Source of the DNA: Leptolyngbya sp. NIES-3755
GTDB taxonomy: Bacteria; Cyanobacteriota; Cyanobacteriia; Leptolyngbyales; Leptolyngbyaceae
Direction: 5' to 3'
Assembly (NCBI GenBank): GCA_001548435.1
Contig: AP017308.1
Coordinates: forward strand, 2,551,030-2,615,029
DNA: 64,000 nucleotides
Made by a program: the position numbers and the translations under genes. The notes under the pieces were generated by a model. That model was not told the DNA's origin. It saw nothing but the letters and a program-made list of their open reading frames with translations, and ran no database searches. Numbering within the stretch: position 1 is the first letter of the stretch; each line of letters opens with the position of its first letter. Positions 56,490-64,000 of the stretch are shown piece after piece.

Positions 56490-56663
56490 ATCGAAGCCTT
56501 GATAATTTCTTCTAGGAACAAGTGAAAAGCTGTCGCAAGCTTAACTTGTTCTATTCGATCGCTTCTTTGGACGTTTTATTTCGTAACGAAGATTCCACAA
56601 TTTAGTTAAGATTCTGCAACAGGAACAGCGATCGTACCGAAGCACGATCGCGCAACATTAATC

Positions 56664-57173
56664 TTATGCAAGCTGGCTCACAAAACTCGCTTGTTCCTCT
56701 GGACTCAGCGGTTGTAGCTCCATCAACAATTGAGTTGCTTCCGAGGACAGAGTTGCATCTGTTGGAATGCCACTCGCTAACTGTTGACCAAGTTGATACC
56801 AAAACGCCAAACGAGTGTTGCCATCCATTGCCTTGTAGCGATCGCCTCCTGAATTCGTAGGCTGCTTATTGCCAGGAATCAGTTCTACCATCGCTTTACT
56901 CGGATTCGGATCGAGTGCAATCTCATCGCCTGGTCCCGTTTTGCTTCTGAGGAAGCCGCCTAGCGTTTGAACTTGTTCGTCAGTAGACTGTGCCTGAATT
57001 TCTTGAATCAATCCAGTCATCTCACTGCTATTTGCACTACTGAATGCAGTTGCAGGAATTGAGCCAGAGAGATTTTTGAATAGCAGACCTAATAAAGCAA
57101 GTTGATCGTTCGCGGGCAAGCTTTGAAATTTAGCGATCGCTTGGTCGAGATCGCTGGCATTCATCGAAGTCAT
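56664..57173 (-). CDS. OCP N-terminal-domain-like protein (helical carotenoid protein type)
   Basis: About 169 residues. The sequence follows the all-helical OCP N-domain: AIAKFQSLPANDQLALLGLLFKNL, then NTRLAFWYQLGQQLASGIP and LSPEEQASF near the end, matching KLGFWYELG and related OCP positions. The C-terminal NTF2-like domain of OCP is absent. Stand-alone helical carotenoid proteins quench light energy or singlet oxygen. Whether the carotenoid ligands are kept cannot be judged here. Start ATG 57173 is preferred to an upstream TTG. Confidence 0.75.
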   Translation of the reverse strand: MTSMNASDLDQAIAKFQSLPANDQLALLGLLFKNLSGSIPATAFSSANSSEMTGLIQEIQAQSTDEQVQTLGGFLRSKTGPGDEIALDPNPSKAMVELIPGNKQPTNSGGDRYKAMDGNTRLAFWYQLGQQLASGIPTDATLSSEATQLLMELQPLSPEEQASFVSQLA

Positions 57174-57262
57174 AAAACATGTTTCCAAATCACCTACATT
57201 GTTAAGGCTATTTGTCTGAAGTCGAAGAAACGCCTACACAAGGAGAGATGATTCAATATAAA

Positions 57263-57335
57263 TGGGCGATGAGGGGCTCGAACCCCCGACATCCTCCTTG
57301 TAAGGGAGGCGCTCTACCAACTGAGCTAATCGCCC
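57263..57335 (-). tRNA. tRNA-Val (anticodon TAC)
   Basis: 73 nt on the minus strand. The acceptor GGGCGAT pairs with ATCGCCC, and the D-arm TAGCTCAGTTGGTAGAGC, anticodon stem-loop CCTCC-CTTACAA-GGAGG and T-arm GGGGGTTCGAGCCCC are intact. The anticodon TAC reads GUA and GUG. CCA is not encoded. Standard family. Confidence 0.96.
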
Positions 57336-57406
57336 GTGCCTGATTAATATAGCAGATAATTGATTCTCGATTACGATCTGATCCAGATTTCTCTTTAAAG
57401 TTTCCA

Positions 57407-57955
57407 ATGCCTTCTGGTCGTACTCATGACAGCATTACTCTCTGGAGTTTACCGATCGTAGCTCTCATCGCGTTCGGGCTGACTCAAAGCGGCAACCTCA
57501 CCTTACTCGTTTCCGGTGGATTTCTTTTTGCTGGCTTGATGTTTGGTCCCGATTTAGATATCTACTCACAACAGTACAAACGCTGGGGAATTCTGCGCTG
57601 GATCTGGTTGCCTTATCGTCGGAGTATGCGACATCGATCGATATTTTCCCACGGCGCAATCATCGGCACGATCGGACGAATTCTTTATCTCGGAGTTTGG
57701 ATTGCGCTATTCGCGATTATTGGAATTTTCATTAGCGCGATCGCTCAACAATTTCTCGGCGTGACGGCTCAATGGCAAACTGTTGCACAATCGGCGATCG
57801 CAGCAACAATTCAATTCTCGATCGTGCTGATCCAAAAAGCCTCGATCGAATGTTTAGCATTAATCATCGGACTCGAACTCGGTGCAATGAGTCACAGTTT
57901 GAGTGATTGGATTGGGTCTACGATCAAACGCTGGAACAAGCGACGGAAGCGCTAA
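57407..57955 (+). CDS. DUF2227-type metal-binding membrane protein
   Basis: 182 residues. SGRTHDSITLWSLP at the N-terminus, then GPDLDIYSQQYKRWG, RHRSIFSHG and the final LGAMSHSLSDW provide His and Asp residues for metal binding, with four or so hydrophobic segments between. It resembles the DUF2227 family, annotated as putative metal-binding proteins. The gene ends 20 nt before mazG. Confidence 0.85.
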   Translation: MPSGRTHDSITLWSLPIVALIAFGLTQSGNLTLLVSGGFLFAGLMFGPDLDIYSQQYKRWGILRWIWLPYRRSMRHRSIFSHGAIIGTIGRILYLGVWIALFAIIGIFISAIAQQFLGVTAQWQTVAQSAIAATIQFSIVLIQKASIECLALIIGLELGAMSHSLSDWIGSTIKRWNKRRKR

Positions 57956-57974
57956 AGTGTTGAGTGAACAATTT

Positions 57975-58784
57975 ATGAATGCTTCAATGTCTGAAACGTT
58001 AAAAGCGCTGCAAGAACTAATCGAAGTAGTCGCACAACTGAGAAACCCAGAAGGCGGGTGTCCTTGGGATTTAGCACAAACGCCACAAAGTTTGATGCCT
58101 TATGTGATTGAAGAAGCGTATGAGGTTGTAGACGCGCTTCGGAGTGGAGATGAAGCTGCGATCGCAGATGAACTCGGTGATCTCCTCCTCCAAGTCGTTC
58201 TGCAAGCTCAAGTCGCAAAAGATCAACAACAATTCGATCTAACAACGGTTGCTCAAAATATCACCGCAAAGCTAATTCGTCGTCATCCTCACGTTTTCAA
58301 TGATTTGGAAGTGCAGAGCGTTGATGAAGTTCATCAGAACTGGGAAAAGATTAAAGCAACTGAAAATGGTGAAGAACCAAAATTAAGCGACAAATTGAGA
58401 AAATACGCTCGATCGCTTCCTCCTTTGATGGCTGGAATGAAAATTTCTCAGAAAGCGGCGAAAGCGGGATTCGAGTGGGATTCGATCGATGGTGTTTGGG
58501 ATAAGTTCCACGAAGAACTAGCCGAATTCCAACACGCACTTCAACACGAAAGCAAAGAAAATCAACAAGCAGAACTTGGAGATCTCCTATTCACGATTAT
58601 CAATTTGGCTAGATGGGCAGACCTTGATCCAGCGGAAGCACTCCAGGGAACAAACGATCGCTTTATTCAGCGATTAGTCCAAATGGAAGCGGTGGTCGAT
58701 CGACCTTTATCAGAATATTCTCTTGAAGAACTTGAACAATTTTGGCAAGAGGCAAAGAAGAAATTGGCAAAAGAGCGATCGTAA
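57975..58784 (+). CDS. mazG: Nucleoside triphosphate pyrophosphohydrolase MazG
   Basis: 269 residues. Two MazG units: the first with PEGGCPWDLAQTPQSL and EEAYEVVDAL, plus DELGDLLLQVVL with the EExxE and DxxD metal ligands; the second with EWDSIDGVWDKFHEELAEF and ELGDLLFTIINLARW. It hydrolyses damaged or non-canonical NTPs and may lower ppGpp. ATG 57975 (MNASMSE) is chosen; the frame is open upstream over the DUF2227 gene. Confidence 0.95.
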   Translation: MNASMSETLKALQELIEVVAQLRNPEGGCPWDLAQTPQSLMPYVIEEAYEVVDALRSGDEAAIADELGDLLLQVVLQAQVAKDQQQFDLTTVAQNITAKLIRRHPHVFNDLEVQSVDEVHQNWEKIKATENGEEPKLSDKLRKYARSLPPLMAGMKISQKAAKAGFEWDSIDGVWDKFHEELAEFQHALQHESKENQQAELGDLLFTIINLARWADLDPAEALQGTNDRFIQRLVQMEAVVDRPLSEYSLEELEQFWQEAKKKLAKERS

Positions 58785-58811
58785 AACGACTCTTTCTCCG
58801 GTATGATTAAT

Positions 58812-59010
58812 TCAGTTTGAAGGGGAGTAGCTGCTGACTCGATCAGCCCGCTTGAATCAACATACTGGCAATAAGCCTGGTTCAAGCGACAAAGAATTAT
58901 CTCTTTGTAAGCGAGACTTTCACGAAGTTCACAAATTGGTGTGAGCTTGGTGGAGTCGTTTACCTCTCTCGCATCAAGCTCACTCAGTTCATCCCTACAC
59001 CGATCTGAGG
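58812..59010 (+). promoter_or_regulatory. yybP-ykoY-type manganese riboswitch
   Basis: The leader contains GGGGAGTAGC (58822-58831) followed by imperfect stems, a middle CGAGAC segment near 58910, and a late 9-bp stem (GTGAGCTTG/CAAGCTCAC) before the ribosome site GGAGAG. The GGGGAGTAG loop is the hallmark of the yybP-ykoY class, which senses Mn2+ and commonly precedes UPF0016/GDT1 transporter genes, as here. Confidence 0.85.
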
Positions 59011-59017
59011 AGAGCGT

Positions 59018-59668
59018 ATGCTAACAGCATTTACAGCAGGTTTATTACTGATCACTGTGTCGGAATTGGGCGATAAAACGTTCTTTATCGCGATGTGCCT
59101 GGCAATGCGGCATTCTCGTCGCTATGTTTTTCTTGGCTCGATTCTCGCTTTGGCAGCGATGACCCTTCTTTCTGTGGTGATTGGGCAGTTTGCGACGATT
59201 CTACCCAAACCCGCGATTCACTATGGCACGATCGTGCTTTTTATCGTGTTTGGTTTCAAGATGCTCTACGATGCGAGCAAAATGCCGATCGAATGTCGCG
59301 AAACCTCTTTAGCGACCAGTGGAGAGTGTGCGTCTGATGCCGAGAAAGAAGCCCTTGAAGCGGTTTCTCAAGCGGAGGCAAATCTTAGGAGGAAAACTCC
59401 ATTTGCGATTTCTTTAGAAGCTTTTACGCTGACTTTCATCGCAGAATGGGGCGATCGGACTCAGATTAATACGATGGTTCTTGCTGCCTCGAATAATGCG
59501 ATCGGGGTGACGATCGGTTCGATTGTGGGTCATGCGATTTGTTGTGCGATCGCAGTTTTCGGAGGTCGCCTGATCGCGTCTCGGATTTCAGAACGCACCG
59601 TCACACTGATTGGCGGAGTTCTATTCTTCGTCTTCGCGCTCCACACCTGGTGGTTTGAAAAGATTTAG
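59018..59668 (+). CDS. GDT1/TMEM165/UPF0016-family Mn2+ exporter
   Basis: 216 residues. The two E-x-G-D-K/R-T signature repeats are SELGDKTFF (residue 17) and EWGDRTQINT, in two hydrophobic halves joined by an acidic loop with two Cys. The family exports Mn2+ or Ca2+ in exchange for H+. In cyanobacteria it protects against excess manganese; the riboswitch in its leader fits that role. Confidence 0.93.
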   Translation: MLTAFTAGLLLITVSELGDKTFFIAMCLAMRHSRRYVFLGSILALAAMTLLSVVIGQFATILPKPAIHYGTIVLFIVFGFKMLYDASKMPIECRETSLATSGECASDAEKEALEAVSQAEANLRRKTPFAISLEAFTLTFIAEWGDRTQINTMVLAASNNAIGVTIGSIVGHAICCAIAVFGGRLIASRISERTVTLIGGVLFFVFALHTWWFEKI

Positions 59669-59674
59669 ATTGAA

Positions 59675-59746
59675 TGGGCGATACAAGATTCGAACTTGTG
59701 GCTTCATCCCTGTCAAGGATGCACTCTACCACTGAGTTAATCGCCC
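59675..59746 (-). tRNA. tRNA-Val (anticodon GAC)
   Basis: 72 nt on the minus strand. The acceptor GGGCGAT pairs with ATCGCCC; anticodon stem-loop CATCC-TTGACAG-GGATG gives anticodon GAC, and the T-arm is ACAAGTTCGAATCTTGT. It reads GUC and GUU codons. CCA is not encoded. The second tRNA-Val of the window. Confidence 0.96.
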
Positions 59747-59828
59747 GTAGATATTTACACTATCAAACCGATACGGATTTGTCCAGTGTTTTGAGAACTC
59801 CAGGTTGATTTAGAGTTCTCAAATTCAA

Positions 59829-60230
59829 TTAATTCGGCTTCTTCACTCGTTCTTCGATATCTTCTAGAGTCTGAAGGACAAGGCGTTTTGCCTGAAGTTG
59901 CCAACCGATTTTCTGAACTTGAAATGCGATCGCGCCTCCTGCGATCGTGGCAATAAAATCCAACGGCTGCGACATCGAAATTCCAAACAATAGCCCTAAC
60001 CCTGCAATTCCCCAGAACGGTAATGCAACGGTCTGACGCTGATCTGCGATTAGTTTATTGATCGGATCAGTCGGCATCTCTGCTAAAAGTTGCTCTTTAA
60101 CCTGTTTTTGTTCTGTCGCTGAGACGGACAATCCAATTTTTTGCCGCAATTTCTCAATTTTCCGGGCATCAGTGCTGTACTGCGTCAGTTCATCTTCTGC
60201 CATCAGAATTAAGCGATCGTACTGTCCCAT
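59829..60230 (-). CDS. Hypothetical membrane protein
   Basis: 133 residues. The N-terminal 65 residues are charged and helical (DARKIEKLRQKIGLSVSATEQKQVKEQ). Two hydrophobic segments (about 70-88 and 92-108) follow, then a charged helix. No family recognised. Its gene follows CPBP on the same strand. Confidence 0.55.
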   Translation of the reverse strand: MGQYDRLILMAEDELTQYSTDARKIEKLRQKIGLSVSATEQKQVKEQLLAEMPTDPINKLIADQRQTVALPFWGIAGLGLLFGISMSQPLDFIATIAGGAIAFQVQKIGWQLQAKRLVLQTLEDIEERVKKPN

Positions 60231-60264
60231 GCTTTTTCAATAACTCGCCTCTTCTATTCTTCCA

Positions 60265-61092
60265 TCAAATCCTCGTTCTCTTAAGTGCAGTTGATCGCAT
60301 CAAAATCGCGATCGTACTTAGCGCCAAAATTCCCATAATCCCAGCTAACGGATTGCGATCGATTCCTGTCACCCAAGCTGGTACTCGATTTGTGAATGTT
60401 ACTAATTGCCCTACATTGACAAGGTAATAGCCCCAAACGACTCCCGTATGAAAGCCGATCGACAATCCCAATCGTCCCCGTGTAGCTCGTTTTGCCCAGA
60501 CTAGAGTCGCTCCCAGAATTACGAGAGCAAAAATTTGTGGACGAATCCCATGCAATGCCGCATAAATGACGCTACTGACCAGGAGCGAAATTTGAGGAGA
60601 ATAATCGCGATCGAGTTCATTCAACAACCAGCCTCGAAACAGCAATTCCTCTACGAATCCAACTGCGATCGCCATGACTCCCCCTTCTAAAGCAATTCGC
60701 GCAAAGGTACTCGAAGGAATTTGCCACTGCACCCAGCCTAAAATTCCTTGAATCGCAAACATCAGAAGAAGACTTCCAAGCCCGATCGTTAATCCTTGCA
60801 AAACATTCCGAATCGTTTGGCGCGGCTGTCTCAGTCCATACGCTCTAAACAGCGGTTCATGATAAACAAATCGTCCCCAGAACCTTACAAGAAGAATGAA
60901 TTCTAAATACAGAACAATCAGCGTCAGAATTGAAGCTAAGTTCCGAGCCGCATCGTTTACGCCATAAAAGACACTGACTGCCCATTCGATCGGAATCTTC
61001 AGAGGCAGCCACATGAGAAACAGCATCAACACAAATAGCCCAATCCGGATTGGGGTTGGGCGGTGAGAAATTGCAGCAAAATTGAATTTCAA
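60265..61092 (-). CDS. CPBP-family intramembrane metalloprotease
   Basis: 275 residues, six to eight membrane helices. Motif 1 is FVEELLFRGWLLNEL (EExxxR); motif 2 has the conserved His in YAALHGIRPQIF, and a late GFHTG supplies another. The CPBP/Abi family processes prenylated or other membrane proteins. It lies 13 nt downstream of clpS and is likely co-transcribed. Confidence 0.9.
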   Translation of the reverse strand: MKFNFAAISHRPTPIRIGLFVLMLFLMWLPLKIPIEWAVSVFYGVNDAARNLASILTLIVLYLEFILLVRFWGRFVYHEPLFRAYGLRQPRQTIRNVLQGLTIGLGSLLLMFAIQGILGWVQWQIPSSTFARIALEGGVMAIAVGFVEELLFRGWLLNELDRDYSPQISLLVSSVIYAALHGIRPQIFALVILGATLVWAKRATRGRLGLSIGFHTGVVWGYYLVNVGQLVTFTNRVPAWVTGIDRNPLAGIMGILALSTIAILMRSTALKRTRI

Positions 61093-61105
61093 GTCGGGTT
61101 TAACG

Positions 61106-61387
61106 TTATTCGTCAGGCTCGATCGTACTATCCAAGCCCTTCATTTTTAGCGTTTCACTATAAAACTCCGCGTGTTCTTGAGCGCAGGTAATCACCAACC
61201 CAACTCCACTATTGTGAGTTTCCATCATGATATTGACGGCTTGGGGCTGAGTTAGACTTGGAACCGTTTCAATCAACGCCTGCACCACGTATTCCATCGA
61301 GTTGTAGTCGTCGTTATGCAGTAAAACTCGGTAGCGCGGTGCAAGTTTTCGGGTTGTTGAACGCTTTTCAATAGTTTCAACAGACAC
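61106..61387 (-). CDS. clpS: ATP-dependent Clp protease adaptor ClpS
   Basis: 93 residues. The core YRVLLHNDDYNSMEYVVQALIE is diagnostic (the NDD motif binds N-end substrates), followed by MMETHNSGVGLV and AQEHAEFYSETL. It delivers N-degron substrates to ClpC/ClpA. Cyanobacteria usually have two ClpS; this appears to be the canonical short form. Confidence 0.95.
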   Translation of the reverse strand: MSVETIEKRSTTRKLAPRYRVLLHNDDYNSMEYVVQALIETVPSLTQPQAVNIMMETHNSGVGLVITCAQEHAEFYSETLKMKGLDSTIEPDE

Positions 61388-61665
61388 AGTTCTATCCTCT
61401 CCGTTAGCGATTAGGGGACAATTTAGACAAGGGTTTCCGCCCTATTGATTTCAATGATTTCGATCGTGAACCGACAGATTTCAGTCCAACTCCAGATCCG
61501 GGCAGAAAAAGGATCGCACTCGCGTCTTAGCGTTTCTTCACGATGTGCATTATCGCTATTCTATCTAAACCGTCGAAAATCGATCAACCAGATGGGACAG
61601 TAGCAGGTTATCGCTCCCAAATTCTAGAATTAGAAAATGCTTTGATAAAACCTTCATATAAGTCT

Positions 61666-62043
61666 ATGGCTGCCGATTCTCAGCAGTTTCACTCTTCCCA
61701 AATCGTCTTTCTCGAACACAATGCCGCTCGTCTCTACGCTGAAGTGGTGCAATTTGTGGAATCGAGGGGACTCTGTTGGGTTCGCCCGATTGCGCTCGTG
61801 ACCTCTGAGGGAGATTGGACCGATGGAGATCGCTTAACGCTGCAAGATCTCCAAGATGGATCGGATCTAATGTGTCCTGCCGTTCTGTTTCGAGAAGCTT
61901 TAGACATGGAAGTTCTACCGGTTTTAGCCCGATTAGGAGCCGAATCGAAAGAGCGAAATCCGCTGTCACATCGTCATTTACATCAGTTCATTCAGCAGAT
62001 ATGGCAAGCGCGTCCAGAAGTATTCGAGAATAAAGCACCTTAA
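61666..62043 (+). CDS. Conserved cyanobacterial hypothetical protein
   Basis: 125 residues if read from ATG 61666; the frame is open to 61543, which would give 166. The shorter form starts MAADSQQFHSSQIVFLEHNAARLYAEVVQ. The mid part FVESRGLCWVRPIALV...DLQDGSDLMCPAVLF is strand-rich. No domain recognised. No Shine-Dalgarno for either start. Confidence 0.5.
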   Translation: MAADSQQFHSSQIVFLEHNAARLYAEVVQFVESRGLCWVRPIALVTSEGDWTDGDRLTLQDLQDGSDLMCPAVLFREALDMEVLPVLARLGAESKERNPLSHRHLHQFIQQIWQARPEVFENKAP

Positions 62044-62126
62044 AAATTATTGTTATAAATATTACAAGCAACGAAAAATCACTAAACGGCATCTCAGGAC
62101 TTTCACCAAATTTACACGATTGGGAT

Positions 62127-62146
62127 TATGTATATTTGCATACATA
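62127..62146. promoter_or_regulatory. Inverted repeat, possible regulatory site
   Basis: TATGTAT and ATACATA are perfect 7-bp arms about 6 nt apart, in the AT-rich gap before the STAS gene. Could be an operator; no factor can be named. Confidence 0.25.
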
Positions 62147-62217
62147 TTAGTGAAACTACTTACCGAAAAGTTTAAATAAGACACTCGATCGAATGAAGTT
62201 TTTGCGAAACCGCGAAC

Positions 62218-62246
62218 CTGCCCTAGTCGTTCTCAAGTCAGGGCAG
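62218..62246 (+). promoter_or_regulatory. Leader hairpin before the STAS gene
   Basis: CTGCCCT and AGGGCAG form a perfect 7-bp GC-rich stem around a 15-nt loop, 47 nt before the start at 62294. Possible leader structure. Confidence 0.3.
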
Positions 62247-62293
62247 TTATCGTCAGAGCGTCCACCGGAAAAACTTGTTTGAGATCGAAAGTT

Positions 62294-62629
62294 ATGCAGA
62301 GTTTGCTCGTCCGTCCACAAACTACCATCATTCGCCCGTGCGGTTCTCTCAACGCTGCAACCGCTTCCGACTTCCAACGCCAATTTCATGCCGCGATTCT
62401 TTCTGAACAAAATAGCGCTCTTCTCATCGATATGAGCCAGGTTGAATCCTTGGACAGCGCGGGTTTAATGGCGTTGGTTTCGACCCTAAATCTGGCGCAA
62501 GCGAACGGAAAACGGTTGAGCCTCTGTTGTGTTTCAGTCTCGATCCGGATCGTATTTGAACTGACGCAACTTGATCGAGTCTTTGAGATTTTCGAGAGTC
62601 TGTCCGCGTTTGAACTAGCAACCGCTTGA
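62294..62629 (+). CDS. STAS-domain protein, anti-sigma factor antagonist type
   Basis: 111 residues from ATG 62294. The STAS fold is seen in TTIIRPCGSLNAATASDFQRQF and in ALLIDMSQVESLDSAGLMALVSTL, where the Ser of DSAG is the usual phosphorylation site. The end has QLDRVFEIFES. Such proteins switch partner sigma or anti-sigma factors. The partner is not in the window. Confidence 0.88.
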   Translation: MQSLLVRPQTTIIRPCGSLNAATASDFQRQFHAAILSEQNSALLIDMSQVESLDSAGLMALVSTLNLAQANGKRLSLCCVSVSIRIVFELTQLDRVFEIFESLSAFELATA

Positions 62630-62713
62630 ATTCACTGATTCACCTTGCTTTTCATTCCGCCATCGGTCGCTATACTGGAAAGTCGATCGCGCTCAAGAAA
62701 GGCAAGGTGAACC

Positions 62714-64000
62714 GTGACAATTGCAGTTGAAAATCTCCTAAATACTGATATTCTGCGTCCGGCTCGATATCTTGGCAACGAACTCGGAGCCGTTCACAAG
62801 CCTTGGACTGATGCGACTGTTCGATGGGTCTTGACCTATCCCGAAATCTACGAAGTGGGGGCATCAAACCTCGGTCACATCATTCTTTACAGTATTCTCA
62901 ATACACAACCTCGGCAGTTATGCGATCGAGCTTATCTCCCTGCACCCGATCTCGCCGCTAAACTCCGAGAAACAAAAACGCCTTTATTTGCGGTTGAATC
63001 TCGTCGCCCGTTGACTGATTTCGATATTCTCGGATTCAGCCTAAGTTACGAACTTGGAGCGACCAACATTCTCGAAATGCTCGATCTTGCAGGAATTCCG
63101 CTGACTTGGAAAGCTCGATCGGAGACTGATCCCCTGATTTTTGCAGGTGGACAAACCGCTACTTCAAATCCTGAGCCGTATGCTGATTTCTTCGATTTCG
63201 TGGCTTTGGGCGATGGGGAAGAACTTTTGCCTGAAATCGGATTAGTGATCGAAGAAGGTAAAGCCGCAGGATTGAGTCGCGAAGAATTATTGCTTGATTT
63301 GGCTCAAGTTCCGGGCGTGTATGTGCCCAGATTCTACGATATGGCTCCAGATGGCTCGGTCCACCCGAATCGTCCAGGTGTGCCAAAACGAATTCTTAGA
63401 CGGGTGGCAACTCCCATTCCCGCTTATTCGATCGGGCTAGTTCCATACGTGCAAACGGTTCACGATCGATTAACGATCGAGATTCGTCGCGGTTGCACCA
63501 GAGGCTGTCGATTCTGCCAACCGGGAATGTTGACTCGTCCCGCTCGTGATGTCGAACCCGAACAGGTTGTAGACGCGATCGAGGAAGGCATGAGAGCAAC
63601 CGGATACAACGAATTTTCGCTTCTGTCGCTCAGTTGTTCGGATTATCTCGCTTTGCCTGCGGTCGGAGTCGAGATCAAGAATCGGCTAAAAGGGGAAAAT
63701 GTTTCGCTCTCTTTGCCAAGTCAGAGAGTCGATCGCTTTGACGAAAATATCGCCAATATCATCGGTGGAACTCGTCAGACGGGAATTACGTTCGCGCCTG
63801 AAGCTGGAACCCAACGGATGCGTGACATTGTCAACAAAGGGCTAACCAATGAAGAATTGCTACGAGGAGTGAAAACGGCATTCGAGCAGGGTTGGGACAA
63901 GATCAAGCTCTACTTTATGATTGGGCTTCCAGGCGAAACTGATCCGGACGTGTTGGGGATTGCAGACACGATTCGCTGGTTGCGTCGGGAATGTACGAAA
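62714..64000 (+). CDS. TIGR03960-type B12-binding radical SAM protein (cut at window edge)
   Basis: 429 codons are visible and the frame is open at the right edge. Start GTG 62714 has AAGGTGA upstream. The N-terminal part, with ARYLGNELGAVHKPW and VRWVLTYPEIYEVG, is a B12-binding-like domain. The CxxxCxxC radical SAM motif is IRRGCTRGCRFCQPGM near residue 260, followed by FAPEAGTQRMRD and KLYFMIGLPGE. This is the layout of the TIGR03960 family, about 850 residues long; some versions are fused to a DUF2344 domain. Substrate unknown. Confidence 0.92.
   Translation, partial: MTIAVENLLNTDILRPARYLGNELGAVHKPWTDATVRWVLTYPEIYEVGASNLGHIILYSILNTQPRQLCDRAYLPAPDLAAKLRETKTPLFAVESRRPLTDFDILGFSLSYELGATNILEMLDLAGIPLTWKARSETDPLIFAGGQTATSNPEPYADFFDFVALGDGEELLPEIGLVIEEGKAAGLSREELLLDLAQVPGVYVPRFYDMAPDGSVHPNRPGVPKRILRRVATPIPAYSIGLVPYVQTVHDRLTIEIRRGCTRGCRFCQPGMLTRPARDVEPEQVVDAIEEGMRATGYNEFSLLSLSCSDYLALPAVGVEIKNRLKGENVSLSLPSQRVDRFDENIANIIGGTRQTGITFAPEAGTQRMRDIVNKGLTNEELLRGVKTAFEQGWDKIKLYFMIGLPGETDPDVLGIADTIRWLRRECTK

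Overview
The window is from a cyanobacterium. HIP1-type octamers (GCGATCGC) and GATC cores occur throughout. It encodes a PsaB photosystem I protein, the cyanobacterial split DnaE intein, an OCP-type carotenoid-binding domain, a phosphoribulokinase-family protein and many small proteins typical of cyanobacteria. A Leptolyngbya-like lineage is a reasonable guess, but nothing here fixes the genus. The left edge cuts a DNA glycosylase gene and the right edge cuts a radical SAM gene.

Layout. 1-11.5 kb: housekeeping genes (DNA glycosylase, dnaE, MBL hydrolase, Dam-type methylase, rbfA, GH3 glycosidase). The two halves of dnaE, each carrying half of the split intein, lie 655 nt apart on the same strand, and only a Uma2-family nuclease gene separates them. 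11.7-19.3 kb: an accessory, defence-like block. It has a three-gene cassette (small putative winged-helix protein, P-loop ATPase, PD-(D/E)XK nuclease) whose ATPase gene is cut by an ISKra4-like element with an exact 9-bp target duplication, then an orphan HicB, then a two-gene ABC-type ATPase plus TOPRIM-like pair. 19.3-24 kb: a secreted barrel-like protein, an FHA-PrsW fusion, peptide deformylase and FtsX. 24-29.5 kb: a rearranged segment. It carries a nearly identical 3' fragment of ilvC and a short ftsX-like tail, a sign of an old tandem duplication of the ftsX-ilvC interval. Between them lie an AraC regulator, an SDR, a BrnT/BrnA module and two genes each broken by a single in-frame stop.

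29.5-44.7 kb: ilvC, an XPB-like helicase, moaA and moaE (molybdopterin synthesis), a GST, a divergent psaB without psaA, a subtilase with FG-GAP-like repeats, hflX, comB and a PRK-family kinase. 44.7-56.5 kb: an exopolysaccharide pair, a tandem double-MarR regulator, sixA, a DHH phosphoesterase, an HNH nuclease, a class III nucleotide cyclase, alanine racemase, and an operon of a small nuclease-like protein, a GST and a B12-type radical SAM enzyme. 56.6-64 kb: an OCP-N-like protein, two tRNA-Val genes, mazG, a yybP-ykoY-type manganese riboswitch ahead of a GDT1/UPF0016 transporter, a CPBP protease with clpS, a STAS protein and a truncated radical SAM gene.

The most notable observations are the contiguous split-intein dnaE locus with a nuclease gene in the position of a homing endonuclease, the IS-interrupted ATPase/nuclease cassette next to an ATPase-TOPRIM pair, the covalent double MarR, the solo psaB, and the duplicated ftsX-ilvC interval. 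All functional statements come from motif reading; no database search was run.
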